A stretch of 62,551 bases of DNA, taken from positions 1,749,747 to 1,812,297 of the forward strand of contig NW_019091382.1 in assembly GCF_001949145.1 (NCBI RefSeq), written 5' to 3'. How positions within the stretch are numbered: position 1 is the first letter of the stretch; every line of letters begins with the position of its first letter. The notes under the pieces are model-generated. The model was given only the letters and a program-made list of their open reading frames with translations, was not told the DNA's origin and searched no databases. The position numbers were made by a program, and so were the translations under genes. This DNA is from Acanthaster planci (Eukaryota; Echinodermata; Asteroidea; Valvatida; Acanthasteridae). This document shows positions 39,101 to 51,100 of the stretch, piece after piece.

Positions 39101-42100
39101 TGTTTGTTTGTTTGTTTGTTTGTTTTGTCAATTAACAAGAAGTGATTCTTTCTAATAGAGACTAATTTGGTTGTCCAGCTGCTCCTGGAAGTCATTCCGA
39201 ATGGTTCCGAAACGGCCATGGACCGTCATTTTTCAGCAGGGTTCCATGGAATGTTCCTTGCGCTATGGTACCAGTGACCAATTGGAACTGGTATCACTGG
39301 GAGTGAATGTAGTTGTTAGCATGGGATGTTTCTATTCATATGTACTTCATCCATAGTTCCTTGCTCTATGCTTCAATTATGTTTAGCAAATCATAGGAGT
39401 TGGGCTTCAGTTCTGCGACTGTATTTCCTTCAGTTACTCATTGACTTGACCACGAATAAATGAGTAGCACTGCAACGTTCGCAGAATAGCTTTGCCCACA
39501 TAAACAGCCAGATGTTGACAAACCTTCGTGAACAGTTTGCAGAGTCATTTTTGAGGGCAGGCCTTATAGTAGTGGTGCACTGTGGTACTTTTTTAACCCT
39601 GAAAGAGCCGAGGGGAGAAGGGCAGAACCTGTCCCCCCCCATTTTTCCAATATCGCAGCAGTTTTTCAGGAGTTGAGCCTTTAAGTCTGTTTTATATGCA
39701 TGTTAAGTTGTAAAAAATTGAGTGAGGCACAACCTAGTTCTTGGTGGGTGGCCAGGGCAGAACCCCCCTCCCCAGCTGTGAGATAATAATAATCAGAATA
39801 ATCCGGCTCTTTTAGGGTCAAAGCAAAATCTGCAAATTTTCTAATGAAAAATACAAATTCAAGTGTACACTTACCGACAGCAGATAAACAGTACACTCGA
39901 AGTTGGTGTCATCATGGGACTGGTCTAACATTACAGACAGACTGCGTAGGTCTTTGGAGAGAGTTGCTGCAATTACCTTTCTGCAGTGAAACTGAAATCA
40001 ACAGCAAAATAAACTACTGCTTCAAGGGGCAAACAAATTCCTTAAAAGGAAGTTCAATGTCTGCGTAATAATAGATAACATATGACAAATATGACCAACT
40101 AATTAAAGCATTAACTATGATTTTGCGATAAATGTAAAGTACATGTACATAACTAAATATAAAAGACCTAGAGAGCTGAATTTATTTCAGGTGCTGTTTA
40201 GAGAAAGCAAATACTGTGTGCAAAGTGAATGTCAAAAAGAAAATCTTTAGCCAAATCTGTGCAGCCTCCTTCTCACATTAGCAATAATTTCGGTGCTAGT
40301 TCTGTAGGCAGAACTTGGTGCTTAGTCATGTTGGTAGAGTGAAGAGATCTGGCCAACACTTTTGAGCAGGGTTGCCTGATTTAAATCACCAATTTAAATG
40401 CAATTTAAATCAAATGATTCTTTATTAAAAATCACTGATTTAAATCAACGCATTTAATTTTTGGGTAAAAAGGCAAAAATATTTCAATTTTTGAATTTTT
40501 TGTTTACTGATTGGAAATGTTTGCGGGTTTTACACAGTTTAAACAGCAAATCCCCCTTCTGTAAGCCTTCCAGTTCCTAGTATCAAAGAAGTATGAATGC
40601 ACCTGTGTTACACAAATTCTGCGTTGGCAAGATTTTTAAATTCAATTCTGTACACTTGTTCAGATTTAAATCAGTTTTTTTTTTGATTCAGTAAGTTATT
40701 TGATGCGAAGGACTTATGATTTAAGTTTATTTCATTTAAATTGCCCACTTCAAAGTTTAACCATAGAGGAAGGACACAGAAAGAGTTAGAACTCTGGCAC
40801 TTCAAAGTGCTCGATGAGCATTGCCGCCTGATCCATTCCAAAACATTAAAAAATGCCTGATTACTGCCTGCAGCTTAGCCGTACAAGTGAGACCAGTAAT
40901 ATCCTCGCAATATTTTGTGTATTTTGTTTGCAATTAACTGCAACTTTCACTGTGACCAGGAAATAGAGAGCAATCTCTAACATTCGATCTACTTTTGCCA
41001 TCATGAATAAACTTTTTACTTTGATACACTGTTCCATTATCCATCCATCGCAATTTTATTTGTCTCTCCAAACATCAGTTTTCAAAGTCTTTGTAAGAAT
41101 TTTTGTAAGGCAAATACTGGCTCATGACATGTTGACCATCACTGGACAGTTAAGTTCATAAAAAACAAAATGTGCTATTTCATCACAAAGAGTGCTCAAG
41201 AGATCTCATGAAATGCTTTTTTGTATAAATGCCATAATAAAACTAATTCAAATAAAACACAATATCTTATAAACAACTTGGCTATTCATTCCCAAAATAA
41301 CTCCATAAGAAAACATTCGATAAGGGCAATGACTGCACATGAACACTAAGGGCACACAGCCTAATACATGTACAAGCAACTTGAGATTGTTTTCAGATCA
41401 CACCAAGCACCATTGACCGCAAGAATATTCAACTTCCTATACTGCAGTGCTAAAAATTGCAGAAATGATCATAGGGTACAAAAGGGGCTTATGGTTGTGA
41501 AACAGGTGGTGCGTAGCAGGCATTCACTGCACTCTGGCTATGGACATACTGGACATGCCAGAAGGAGGTAATTGGCCAGATGTTATAGCCCGGGCAGTTC
41601 AAACTCCTTCTGTGTCCTTCCTCCATGGTTTAACATGGTAAAGTATGAGTGTATATCACCCTTTTACATCTCTACATGTATTTTATTGAGATTAGAAATG
41701 TTAGTCATTATGGTGTTACAACTAAAACCACTAAATTCATGCCCTTAATAAAGTGATTTTTAATCAAGCCTAAGTCATTGCTCTGTGAAGCTGGATCACA
41801 AACAAAGTGAGACTGCTTTTTGCACACAGAGCAAAGAAAAATACTAGCATTTGTACCTACAAATGTAGCATGCAAAATATATGCATGTACCTGTCATTCA
41901 TGGCATGTTTCTCACTCATTAGTCATTTGATCATGTATCAGTATCCTATTAACAAATTCTTGCAAACTCTACTTTTGTCAAAACTTAAACCTGGTATGCA
42001 CTTTATCCTTGGTATGTGTGCATGTACAGAACTTGTCTCTGAAGGAAGAGTCTTTGCTACGGGTACATGTTCTGGTACCGCTAGGTATTATTCTGCATGC

Positions 42101-45100
42101 ATTTCACTAAGACTAAGAAATGGTGCTTTGTGAATTGAATCAAATTACTTGATTTAAATTTCTTAATTTAAATCGAAATTTTGTTTAGTTTTGTCACAAA
42201 ACAAATAAATAAAAGAAAACGATTACACATGCAGCTAATTTGCTTGCTTTTGAACAGACCTTTGAGCCAATTTGTCTCACATTTTTATAAAAATAACAAA
42301 ATCCGATTTCAATAAAAAAAAAATCTGATTTCAAACAAAAATACCCCTGCTTTTGAGCCAATTTGACTTTTCATTTTTGTTAGCCAACCAAATCTTTCAA
42401 AAGGAAACCAGAGATTTTTATTTCCTAAGGGAATTCAAGACACAAGAATGCATTCAATTATCTTGGTTGTTACATCTCTGTCCCTTGTTATCAAACACCC
42501 TTTCAGGCCAACAGGCAGATATTTTAAAAGAATCATGTTTCAGGTCAGTCTAGAGAGGCCTGTGGACGCTGTCAAAGTGCATGTAGCCCCCTATTCTACA
42601 ATACAGATGAGAACATGTACATCTTCATGGGTTAACAAGTTTTATTAGGACCAGGTACCCAGTCACACACCTACCAAAATGTAATTGAAACCCCCAAAAT
42701 AAGAAGAAAATCTTGTGTATCACATAATACTTTTTACACATTGTCCTCTCATTTACTATTCTTGCTGGAAGGAAATACTGTGATCCTTGGATATTCTCCC
42801 CCCCCCCCTTCGAGTGGGTTGAGTCTACTTCTGCATACCTACCAGATTACCAATACATACATGTAAGCATTATTTCCTAGCCTATTACTCCATTCGCTAA
42901 ATTCTCAATCACCCAGCAGTGCACCCTCACTCACTTGACTCCTGCGGAAGCGGCCGCCAGGATCTCCTTTTTTGAAGTGTACAGTGCGCTGAGGCCAAGT
43001 GGGGAGAAGGGAGGGAGATTGGTAATCTGGTAGGTATGTAGTAGTAGACTCAACCCACTATAAGTGGGGGAGAGTCTACTGCCTGCAACCTACGCAGAAT
43101 ACTAATACATATGTAGAATAGCACTGCACCAAGGACGGTGGGGAGGAAAGGAGGAAACCGCCAACACCCTAGCCTCAACCAGGGGCAAGATAAGGAAGGA
43201 ATCAAAGTGAACGTGACACAAATAAAACACAGAAGACTGATGTTATAAATCATAAATATCAACAAAAGCTAGCTTGAGTGTATCCTCCTGCAGGGGTAGT
43301 GGAGCTACTGCGATGCCATCCTGAGCATGGCAAGTCCATGAGAGTGGTCCCCATGCAAAACGCGACTGAGATAAAAAGAGGTGAATGTTGAGGGGGATTT
43401 CCAACACACAGCTTTGCAAATGTCCATAATAGGAATCCCTTTGAAATAAGCCCAGGAAGAGGAAATGGCCTGGACATCATTGGCACATATATGGCATTAA
43501 CATTGATCAACAGGGCTAGTAGACCAAAGTTGGCAAATTAAATGGCGGACACCACCCACTGGGCAATTGTGTCTTTGGAGGCTGGACGATAAGGCCTGGT
43601 AGTGGTGATGAATAGCTGTGAGATGGGCCCCCAAGATGTCCTTTGTCCAGTTGAGGTACCATTTGAGTGTCCGGACAGTGCACCAGAGTCTGTCAGAGAA
43701 GGTTGCTGCCAATGACTGGATTGCTAGAACAAAGATGTCAGGGGGCTGAAAAGAGGGAGTCTGGTTCTTGGTGAGGAGTGGTAACAATGGCCTGAAAAAA
43801 GCAAGCTTGATATTCAAGTGGAGAAGGGAGGTGCGGCCGGCAGGTTCAAATGGAGGGCCCGGCAGAAACCCAGAGGACATCACCCAGGGACCACGAAGGA
43901 ATTACTACTTCATTGGAGGGCATTCTATGAACATTCCCCGGAGGTAATGGATCGTCGAGTTATTGGAAATAGAAAATCCATCGTGGAAGCCACAATGGAT
44001 AGATGCAAATGCCAAGTGGTAATTCCCGATCGTAGAAACATGGAGGCCAGAACAGAAGAGGTGCATAAAGAAGTCTGTCATGAGGGAAAGAGGTGCCTTG
44101 GTCAGATCTGTAGCATGCCCTCTGCACCAATAATTAAAATGTCATATTTGGCTCTTGTACATGTAGATTTTCCTAGTGAACAGCAACCTACCTCTGGCAG
44201 CCAAGGCCGCAGCATCTTGAGAAAGGCCTGCCTGCTCGAAGGATCGTTGGACAATATCCAACATGTTAGGTGTAGGTGAAGTGGGTCCATATAGAGGCAG
44301 CGGGATCGAGGCTGGAATAGCAGGTGCGGATGCTGAGGCAGTGACAGGAGAACATCAACCAGGAGTCTGACAACGTGGGGAAATCATGGCTGTCTCGGCC
44401 AGAATGGAGCGATGAGAACACGGCAACTTCCCCTTTCTGTCTTTGACAGCACCTACTGCTTATACCACCCTGGTAAACACCCTGGGAGTGGTGGAAAGGC
44501 TGAAAGGGAGAGTGTGAAACTTGTAAACCTTACCCAAGTGCGAGAAGCATAGAAATTGATGATCGTCAGGGTGGACAGGAATGTGCACATAGGCACACTT
44601 CAGGTTGATTGAAGCTGCTCAAGCTGGAATGTCGATTGATTATAGGACAGTGCAGAGGGTCTCCATCCTGAATTTGTTCAGTCGTGTGAAGAGGTTGAGC
44701 AGTTTTAAATTGAACATTGGTCTCCACTTCCCAGGTTCCTTCTTTGGTGTGAGAAAGAAAGTGGACATGAAGCCCAAGCAGGCAAGATGTGGCAGGACCG
44801 AAAGGATGGTCGGTTTCCATAGAAGATCTGAAATTTCTGACTCAAAGGCCCATTGCTTGGATAGATTACGTGGGACCAGAGTCGGTTGAAATGTCATGCT
44901 GGATGGAGGGGGCTCGTGAACTCTAGGCAGTAACCATGAGAAAGCGAGGTGAGAATCCATCAATCTGAAGTTATTTCCCCCCAGATCCCTGAAAATCTTA
45001 GAAGATGGCAGCCAATGGGTTTGGCATTGGTGGCCGTGAGAGAAGCGGAGTAGTCACTAGCGCCATCCCCCAGTGGCACGTTAGGCCACGCTGGATTCTG

Positions 45101-48100
45101 GCATTGCAAGGAGGAGCAGAGCATGGTCGTCCACAGAAAATCCGGAATATATAACACAACAAGACAAGGTTCTCCTCTCAAACTTATTCTGGTAGATATA
45201 TTCAAATATACGAAAGCCAAATACATAATGCCAACAGAAGACGAGAAGCGTAGAGACAGATCCAACTGGGGAAAGTCGAGGTGAAGGTCAAAGGGCAGTC
45301 TGCTAACCTGCGCAAGACTGAAATGAAAATATGACTGGTGGAATGTGTATGTAAACAACCACAGAGCTGCTTCAGATGCACAGCATTTTGAATCACAATT
45401 TGTATAATATGTGAGATGAATAGAAAACATATGAAATAAATGGAAAACAATCTGTTAACTGTACAATCTGTACAAGGGACCACTTGTCTGCTGGAAGTGT
45501 CAACAGCCTGGGCATAGATGGTCGAAGTGTCCAGAACTCGCCGCTGAGCGGGTCTCATCTTCTAAATCTACTTCAGTAGACCAAGGTCGGTCACAAGTAC
45601 AGGAAAACAGCAGTGGGCTGAGCAGGGGGCCACTGCTAAGTCAAAATTAGATGATCAGGCCCAGTCCTCTGTTTGTTTTGTACAAGGTTGTATTCATGGT
45701 GTTAATATCAAGTTTCTCATTGATACAGGATCCTCAGTTACCATTTTACATCCTCACATGTGGGAAATGATGCCTTTAAGTATCCGACAGAATATGAAGC
45801 CTTGGGAACAGTCTACTGTAGCAGTGGCCAAACGGTGACCATCCTGAAAAAAACAAACAAGAAGTAGTAATTCCTTGGAGGTTACACAATCGCAATACTA
45901 GTACATCACAAGGGATCATTGAAACTTCAGCAATGTTTTACAAGAAGGATAACGGGTAGTTGGTTGGTCGAACATTTATTTGTGCTGACCAGGGTCAAAT
46001 ACCACTGAGGGTTTTTAATTTACAGCCTGATGCATGCACTTTGTATAAGGGCACACAGATTGCCCTTCTTCAATCTGCTGATGAAGTTGGTGATAAAGAT
46101 GGAGATAGTTTTGTTCACTTTTGCTCAATTTGCGGCCGGCATAACCAATGACCCGTTCCTGTCCATCCTGCACCTGTGACAGAACACCGCCAATACCATT
46201 GCTGCTAGCATCCGTGTCCAATATAAACGGCAGTGAAAAATCGAGGAATGCTAGGACAGGTGCTGAAGTCATTCTATCCCAGTGAAGACCAGCCAACACC
46301 AGCTCCATTTAGTTGTTCGAATGTACTGGGAGCATTACAAAGACCAAATAGCATGACATTAAATTCGTACAAGCCATTACCTGTCGTAAAGGCAGTCTTC
46401 TCTTTTTCTTGAGGGCTCATCTCCACCTGCCAGTACCCACTTGTCAAATCTAATGAGGAGAACCATCTGGAACCTGCCAATGCATTCAGGGTGTCATCAA
46501 CTCGGGGAAGCGGATATGCTTGATGGTTACCTTATTCAACTCCATGTAATCGACACAGAATCTTATTGAATTATCCTTCTTCTTTACCAGAACTATAGGG
46601 CTGGCCCAAGGACTATTGGATGGAGAGATGAAACCAGCTTCCAACATGTCTGCTACCTGTTTTTGTGCTTTCAGTCGTTGATGATGAGGTAAAGGCCGTC
46701 CGGGTTGCCGACGACGCCGAGCATCCCGTGTTAATTCTGTGATGAACTACATCAGTTTATCCAAGTTCACCTGACTTAAAATTCATGATCCTACCCGCAA
46801 ACAATTCTTTTAATTTAACCCTTTGGGAAGTATTCAATGCTTCAGCACAACGTTCATACAGCTTATTTAACTCGGGATGTAAATCAATCTCTTGGTCAGT
46901 TTGTGAAGTGTTACAAAGCAATATAAACACTACTTGTATGGGAAGAAATTTACCTTATGAACAGATCATGGATCCTTGAGGTGGCTGTATAACTTCAAAG
47001 ATGTCAAGGATCAATTTGCAAGATGGCTGGAGACGTTAGGTAGTTTTAATTTTGACATTCACCATCGGCCTGGTCATCGGCATAAAATTGCCGATGCTCT
47101 TTCAAGGGTTCCGTCTAGGTCTGGGGCCTGCATCACAAAGGTTACCCATACAAGAGTAACATGTGCTTCTATTAGCAATGTCTTTTCAGGTTACTGGATC
47201 AAAAGTCACACACAAAAGCACTCTCCACCAAGCCAAAATGACCCATGAATGGACAACATTTTAAACAACCAATGACAAAATGAACACCTGTTTTGTCAAA
47301 ATGATGTACATGAGTGGTTTCTGTACCTTATCCTTACTGACTACACATACACATTATTGAAAAGTAACAATTGTGACTTCTTTTTTTTTGTCCTGTGACA
47401 TTGATTTCTGCGTAAAACGTACGGCTCTTTCTGTTGCATTCTGTGACTTTTGATTCAGTAACCAAGGTGCTGTACATGTCAATTTCTTCTTTGTTATGAA
47501 GATAATCACTTGCTTTTGGGCATGTGATTAGTAAGGGGTATTGGAGCATACCTGTCTACAAAAATTGTTTTTTTCTATGGAGTGAATTTTTATGTGTGGC
47601 CTTTGATAGAAGTGACAAGTTTCTTTTGCTGTCCAATTTATACGAACGGCTACAACATACTTTTAATGTGGCCAGACAGAAAATTGTTGGTGAACAAAGG
47701 AGACAAAAGCGGTTGTATGATGTCAAATTAAAGGGTACACCTTATGCTGTAGGTGACAACGTTTGGCTTTATAACTTTGTTAGAAAGGTTGGATTGAATC
47801 CCAAACTTCAGTCTCACTGGAAGGGCCCTTATGTCGTAATGAAGAGAATATCTGATGCAGTTTATTGTATTAAGCATTTGCAGAGTGGTAACAGAACAGT
47901 AGTCCATTTTGACAGATTAAAACTATGTTTTGTTAGAAATGCTGTTGATACAGAAACCCCGAAGGAACCAAGACACACACTCTCTCGAAATATATTACAT
48001 CATTATATTTATACAGACGAGTTACTCTTACTTAGCATGAACTACACGTTACAGGGCATTCACACTTGTGGCACGGCGGCAGCCAACAGTAGCTGTCCAA

Positions 48101-51100
48101 TGTGTGCATACGATCTTGAGGCCTAAGGTCACTGTGTATATAACATTGGCGAAAATTAATTAGACGATTATTCTTCTAAAAAGCGCCATAACTTCACACA
48201 CATGTACTTGTATCTTAAATATAAATCCTGTCAACCTGCACGTATATCTGAAATTGTTGAATTGAAATTCACAGTTTATCTGCCAAAATTTGACTTGAAA
48301 AAGTTCTAGAATGATGACTGGAAGCTAGTATGCATGCAATAAAAAAATAAATGTATGAGGTTATGAGGACGTTCAATCGAAAATGTAATCGGAGATTGAC
48401 TGTTGATGAGAACATAGTGAATTTCCTAACGATCAGACATAGTCTAAAATATAAGTCTTGATTTTGATGATGTCATCATGAAGTAACAAGATTTTCCAAC
48501 ATACCTAATTGGCCTACTGGAGTTCTAGCAAAAAGAATTTTGAAAAAACTTGTTTTGTTCAGGATATACGTCAAAAAGAATGTCAAAATGGCAAAAAGAT
48601 TAAAAAGCGTGAAAAATTTGGGTGATGATGTCATCATGATGGCACGCAAAGTTCCACCTATAACACCTTTTAATTTGTTTCTGTACAAAATTTCAAACTA
48701 ATTGGAAAAATGGTTCCAGAGATACCAGCCTGAAAAAGAAATTCAACTTTGTGGGTTTGTCACTTGACAAGTGATGATGTCATCATGACAAATACGTATG
48801 TGGCACATACTTGGGTGGTAGTCTACCTTTATGCAAAGTTTGAAAGCAATCGCGTTTACTAAAGTGCCAAAGTGCCATTTAACAATTGAATTTTTCTTAA
48901 TCATGATGTTATGATTCCATGGGATGTTTCATTTTTTTTAATCAGATTTAATGACCTAAAGCATGTCTCACTTAATCCTAATAACAACAACTTGTGAATT
49001 TTGGAGAAGTTCTCTGTGCCAATAAATCTGGTCTCCTGACACAGGTCATGTTTTGACCAAGTAAAAATCACCCTAAGTCCTATCCTCCCAACAGGTGAAT
49101 TGATGTGTACAAATGGGTATTGTGCAATCACACATTTTTTGCCCTCTTAATCCAATTTTTTTTCTCAAAAAACCACTGCAGGCCACCTGTGACATTGCTT
49201 ATTGTTAGAACTGTGGCAAAAGAAAGCCAATTTGAGGGGTTTCTTTTCATGTCTGTGGAAAGGTGTCTTATACTTTTCAATCGCGAACCAGAGAATAAAA
49301 ACAATAGCTGCTTCAGCAGTAATGCCGAAACAACTGAAAAAGGACTTCAAAAGGAATAAAGGGAACAGGTCTTACCATTCAGAAGAACGAAAATGACTTA
49401 GGGTAGAGAAAATAATGGAGTGATCGAGAAATGACACTGAAACGAAGCTTAGCAAAGGAAAACTCTCAAAAATATCACAGCTGGACATAAACATGTCCAT
49501 TAGTAACGGTGCTAAAAAAAGAGGAAGATCATGGCTGCCACTTCCATAAACATGTCCATTAGTAATAGTGCTAAAAAAAGAGGAAGATCATGGCTGCCAC
49601 TTCCATAAACATGTCCATTAGTAATAGTGCTAAAAAAAGAGGAAGATCTTGGCTGCCACTTCCGCCGGAGTCAAGCAAGTGAGGGCGCACTGCTGGTTGA
49701 TCGCGAATTTAGCAAATTAAGTAATGGAATAGGAAATAATGCATATGTATTGGTAATCTGCAAAGGTTGCAGGCAGCAGACTTAATAACCTTACACAAAG
49801 CAGCAAAGTATTATTTAGATGCAGTCACACTTCCTTGTGAAGACTGTATCGGAATAAGTGCCTCACACTTTAAAGTCCATTGAAAGCATCACAGAATATA
49901 GGTGTTTCACAATAGAGCGCTGTTAAGAGTTCGCAACTATAGGATACGGCCACTTGCAATGTGCATGATTTTGAATGGTTTGACAAGTCCGAATGTGTCA
50001 ACCGGTAATGCAAGTTTGGAAAGGGTCGGCACCTTTCGTGCATTACGATTGGCCAATGAGTTGCAAACTCTTGGTGGTGCACTATTGTGAAATGCCCATA
50101 TTGATTGACAATTTGCCGTGACTGAAACATAGTGCCTGTCCATTTCAATGTAGTCTAGGAAACCCAAGCTCTAACAAACATTAGGCCTACAACTGAAAAT
50201 ATCCAACAGAGTAAAGTGTATATGCATGTAAATCCAACCTGCTTGTCTGGCCTTTGTTCTTGACACAGTCTACAGAGCTTGATTTCTCCAATAGCAGCTA
50301 TGCCATATGCATACAACTGCAGGATGCCACCATGTAAACCAACAACTAGAACATTAAGGCTGAAAGAACAAAACAGAGAATTCTCAATTTCTTTCCAAAA
50401 CGGACTTTTTTCTTTTTCTTGCCAATGATAAATTAAGTAGCAAATGCTGTAAATGATTGAAAGCGGCAAACTTTTCAACGAAGGTTTCTACGACTAAGAC
50501 ACAACAGTTGGTCGTGTATCTGCATAAGGCTTGATGGTATTGCATTTTTTTATACCTCAGTATTCGTTACAAAAATACAATGTTTACAAATATCATAATA
50601 TTCTTTGAATTGGGGGTATATCATGTATGTCTTCAAAAAGCTGCGGCAATCAGCAGATATTCATTGGGAAAACAAACTACCACTGGTCAGCGTGAAGGTT
50701 GTTGTAAATATGGCAAACTCCTAAACTTACATGCAACTATAATCATTTATCTATTACTCCTTTTTCAAATATAAATTACTTACATGTATGTGATAGAATA
50801 AGCAGCAAAGATTGATTTTGCATAGATTGTTTTGAGGCACGAATGACATAGTACCAGAGGTGTGACTGGAACATATAAAAAATACCAGAAATTGCAAGCA
50901 TGTACAGCATGGGGTCTAAAGCCCACTTAAGGGCCCCGGGAAAATTTTGAAATGTAGATGTCCATGGTGCATTTTACAGTCTTCAGGTGCAATTTTTGGC
51001 CATTTTTGTCTTGCAATTTAGGCTATGCATACTTTACTTTTAGTTATTCTTTGTCATGTTCATATTTGGCTAAAATTCCTGAAGGTAAAATATGAACAAG

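Larger units (their letters stand above)
45480..48126 (+). mobile_element. Ty3/Gypsy retrotransposon fragment with an internal inversion
   Basis: Plus-strand order: zinc knuckle (45489-45540), aspartic protease (about 45670-45840), an inverted RT/RNase H block (46107-46912), RNase H tail (from about 46915), integrase C-terminus (about 47620-48126). No LTRs and no integrase catalytic core are seen. It lies within the DIRS element. Confidence 0.75.
42800..49787 (-). mobile_element. DIRS-type retrotransposon with inverted terminal repeats, interrupted by a Ty3/Gypsy fragment
   Basis: DIRS elements use a tyrosine recombinase and end in inverted repeats plus an internal complementary region. The block at about 42845-42975 (CAATACATAC...CTTGACTCCTGCGGAAG) reappears inverted at about 49650-49752. 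An internal region at about 43018-43115 is complementary in its first half to the left terminus (42803-42846) and in its second half to the right terminus (49738-49785). Between them on the minus strand lie a gag end, RT and recombinase in the order expected from the right terminus. The gag region is displaced by a nested Gypsy fragment. Confidence 0.78.

Noticed and set aside
43818-44279. 153-codon plus-strand frame and its neighbours at 44605-44889
   Set aside because: Antisense to the DIRS recombinase and RT patterns, with no family features of their own.
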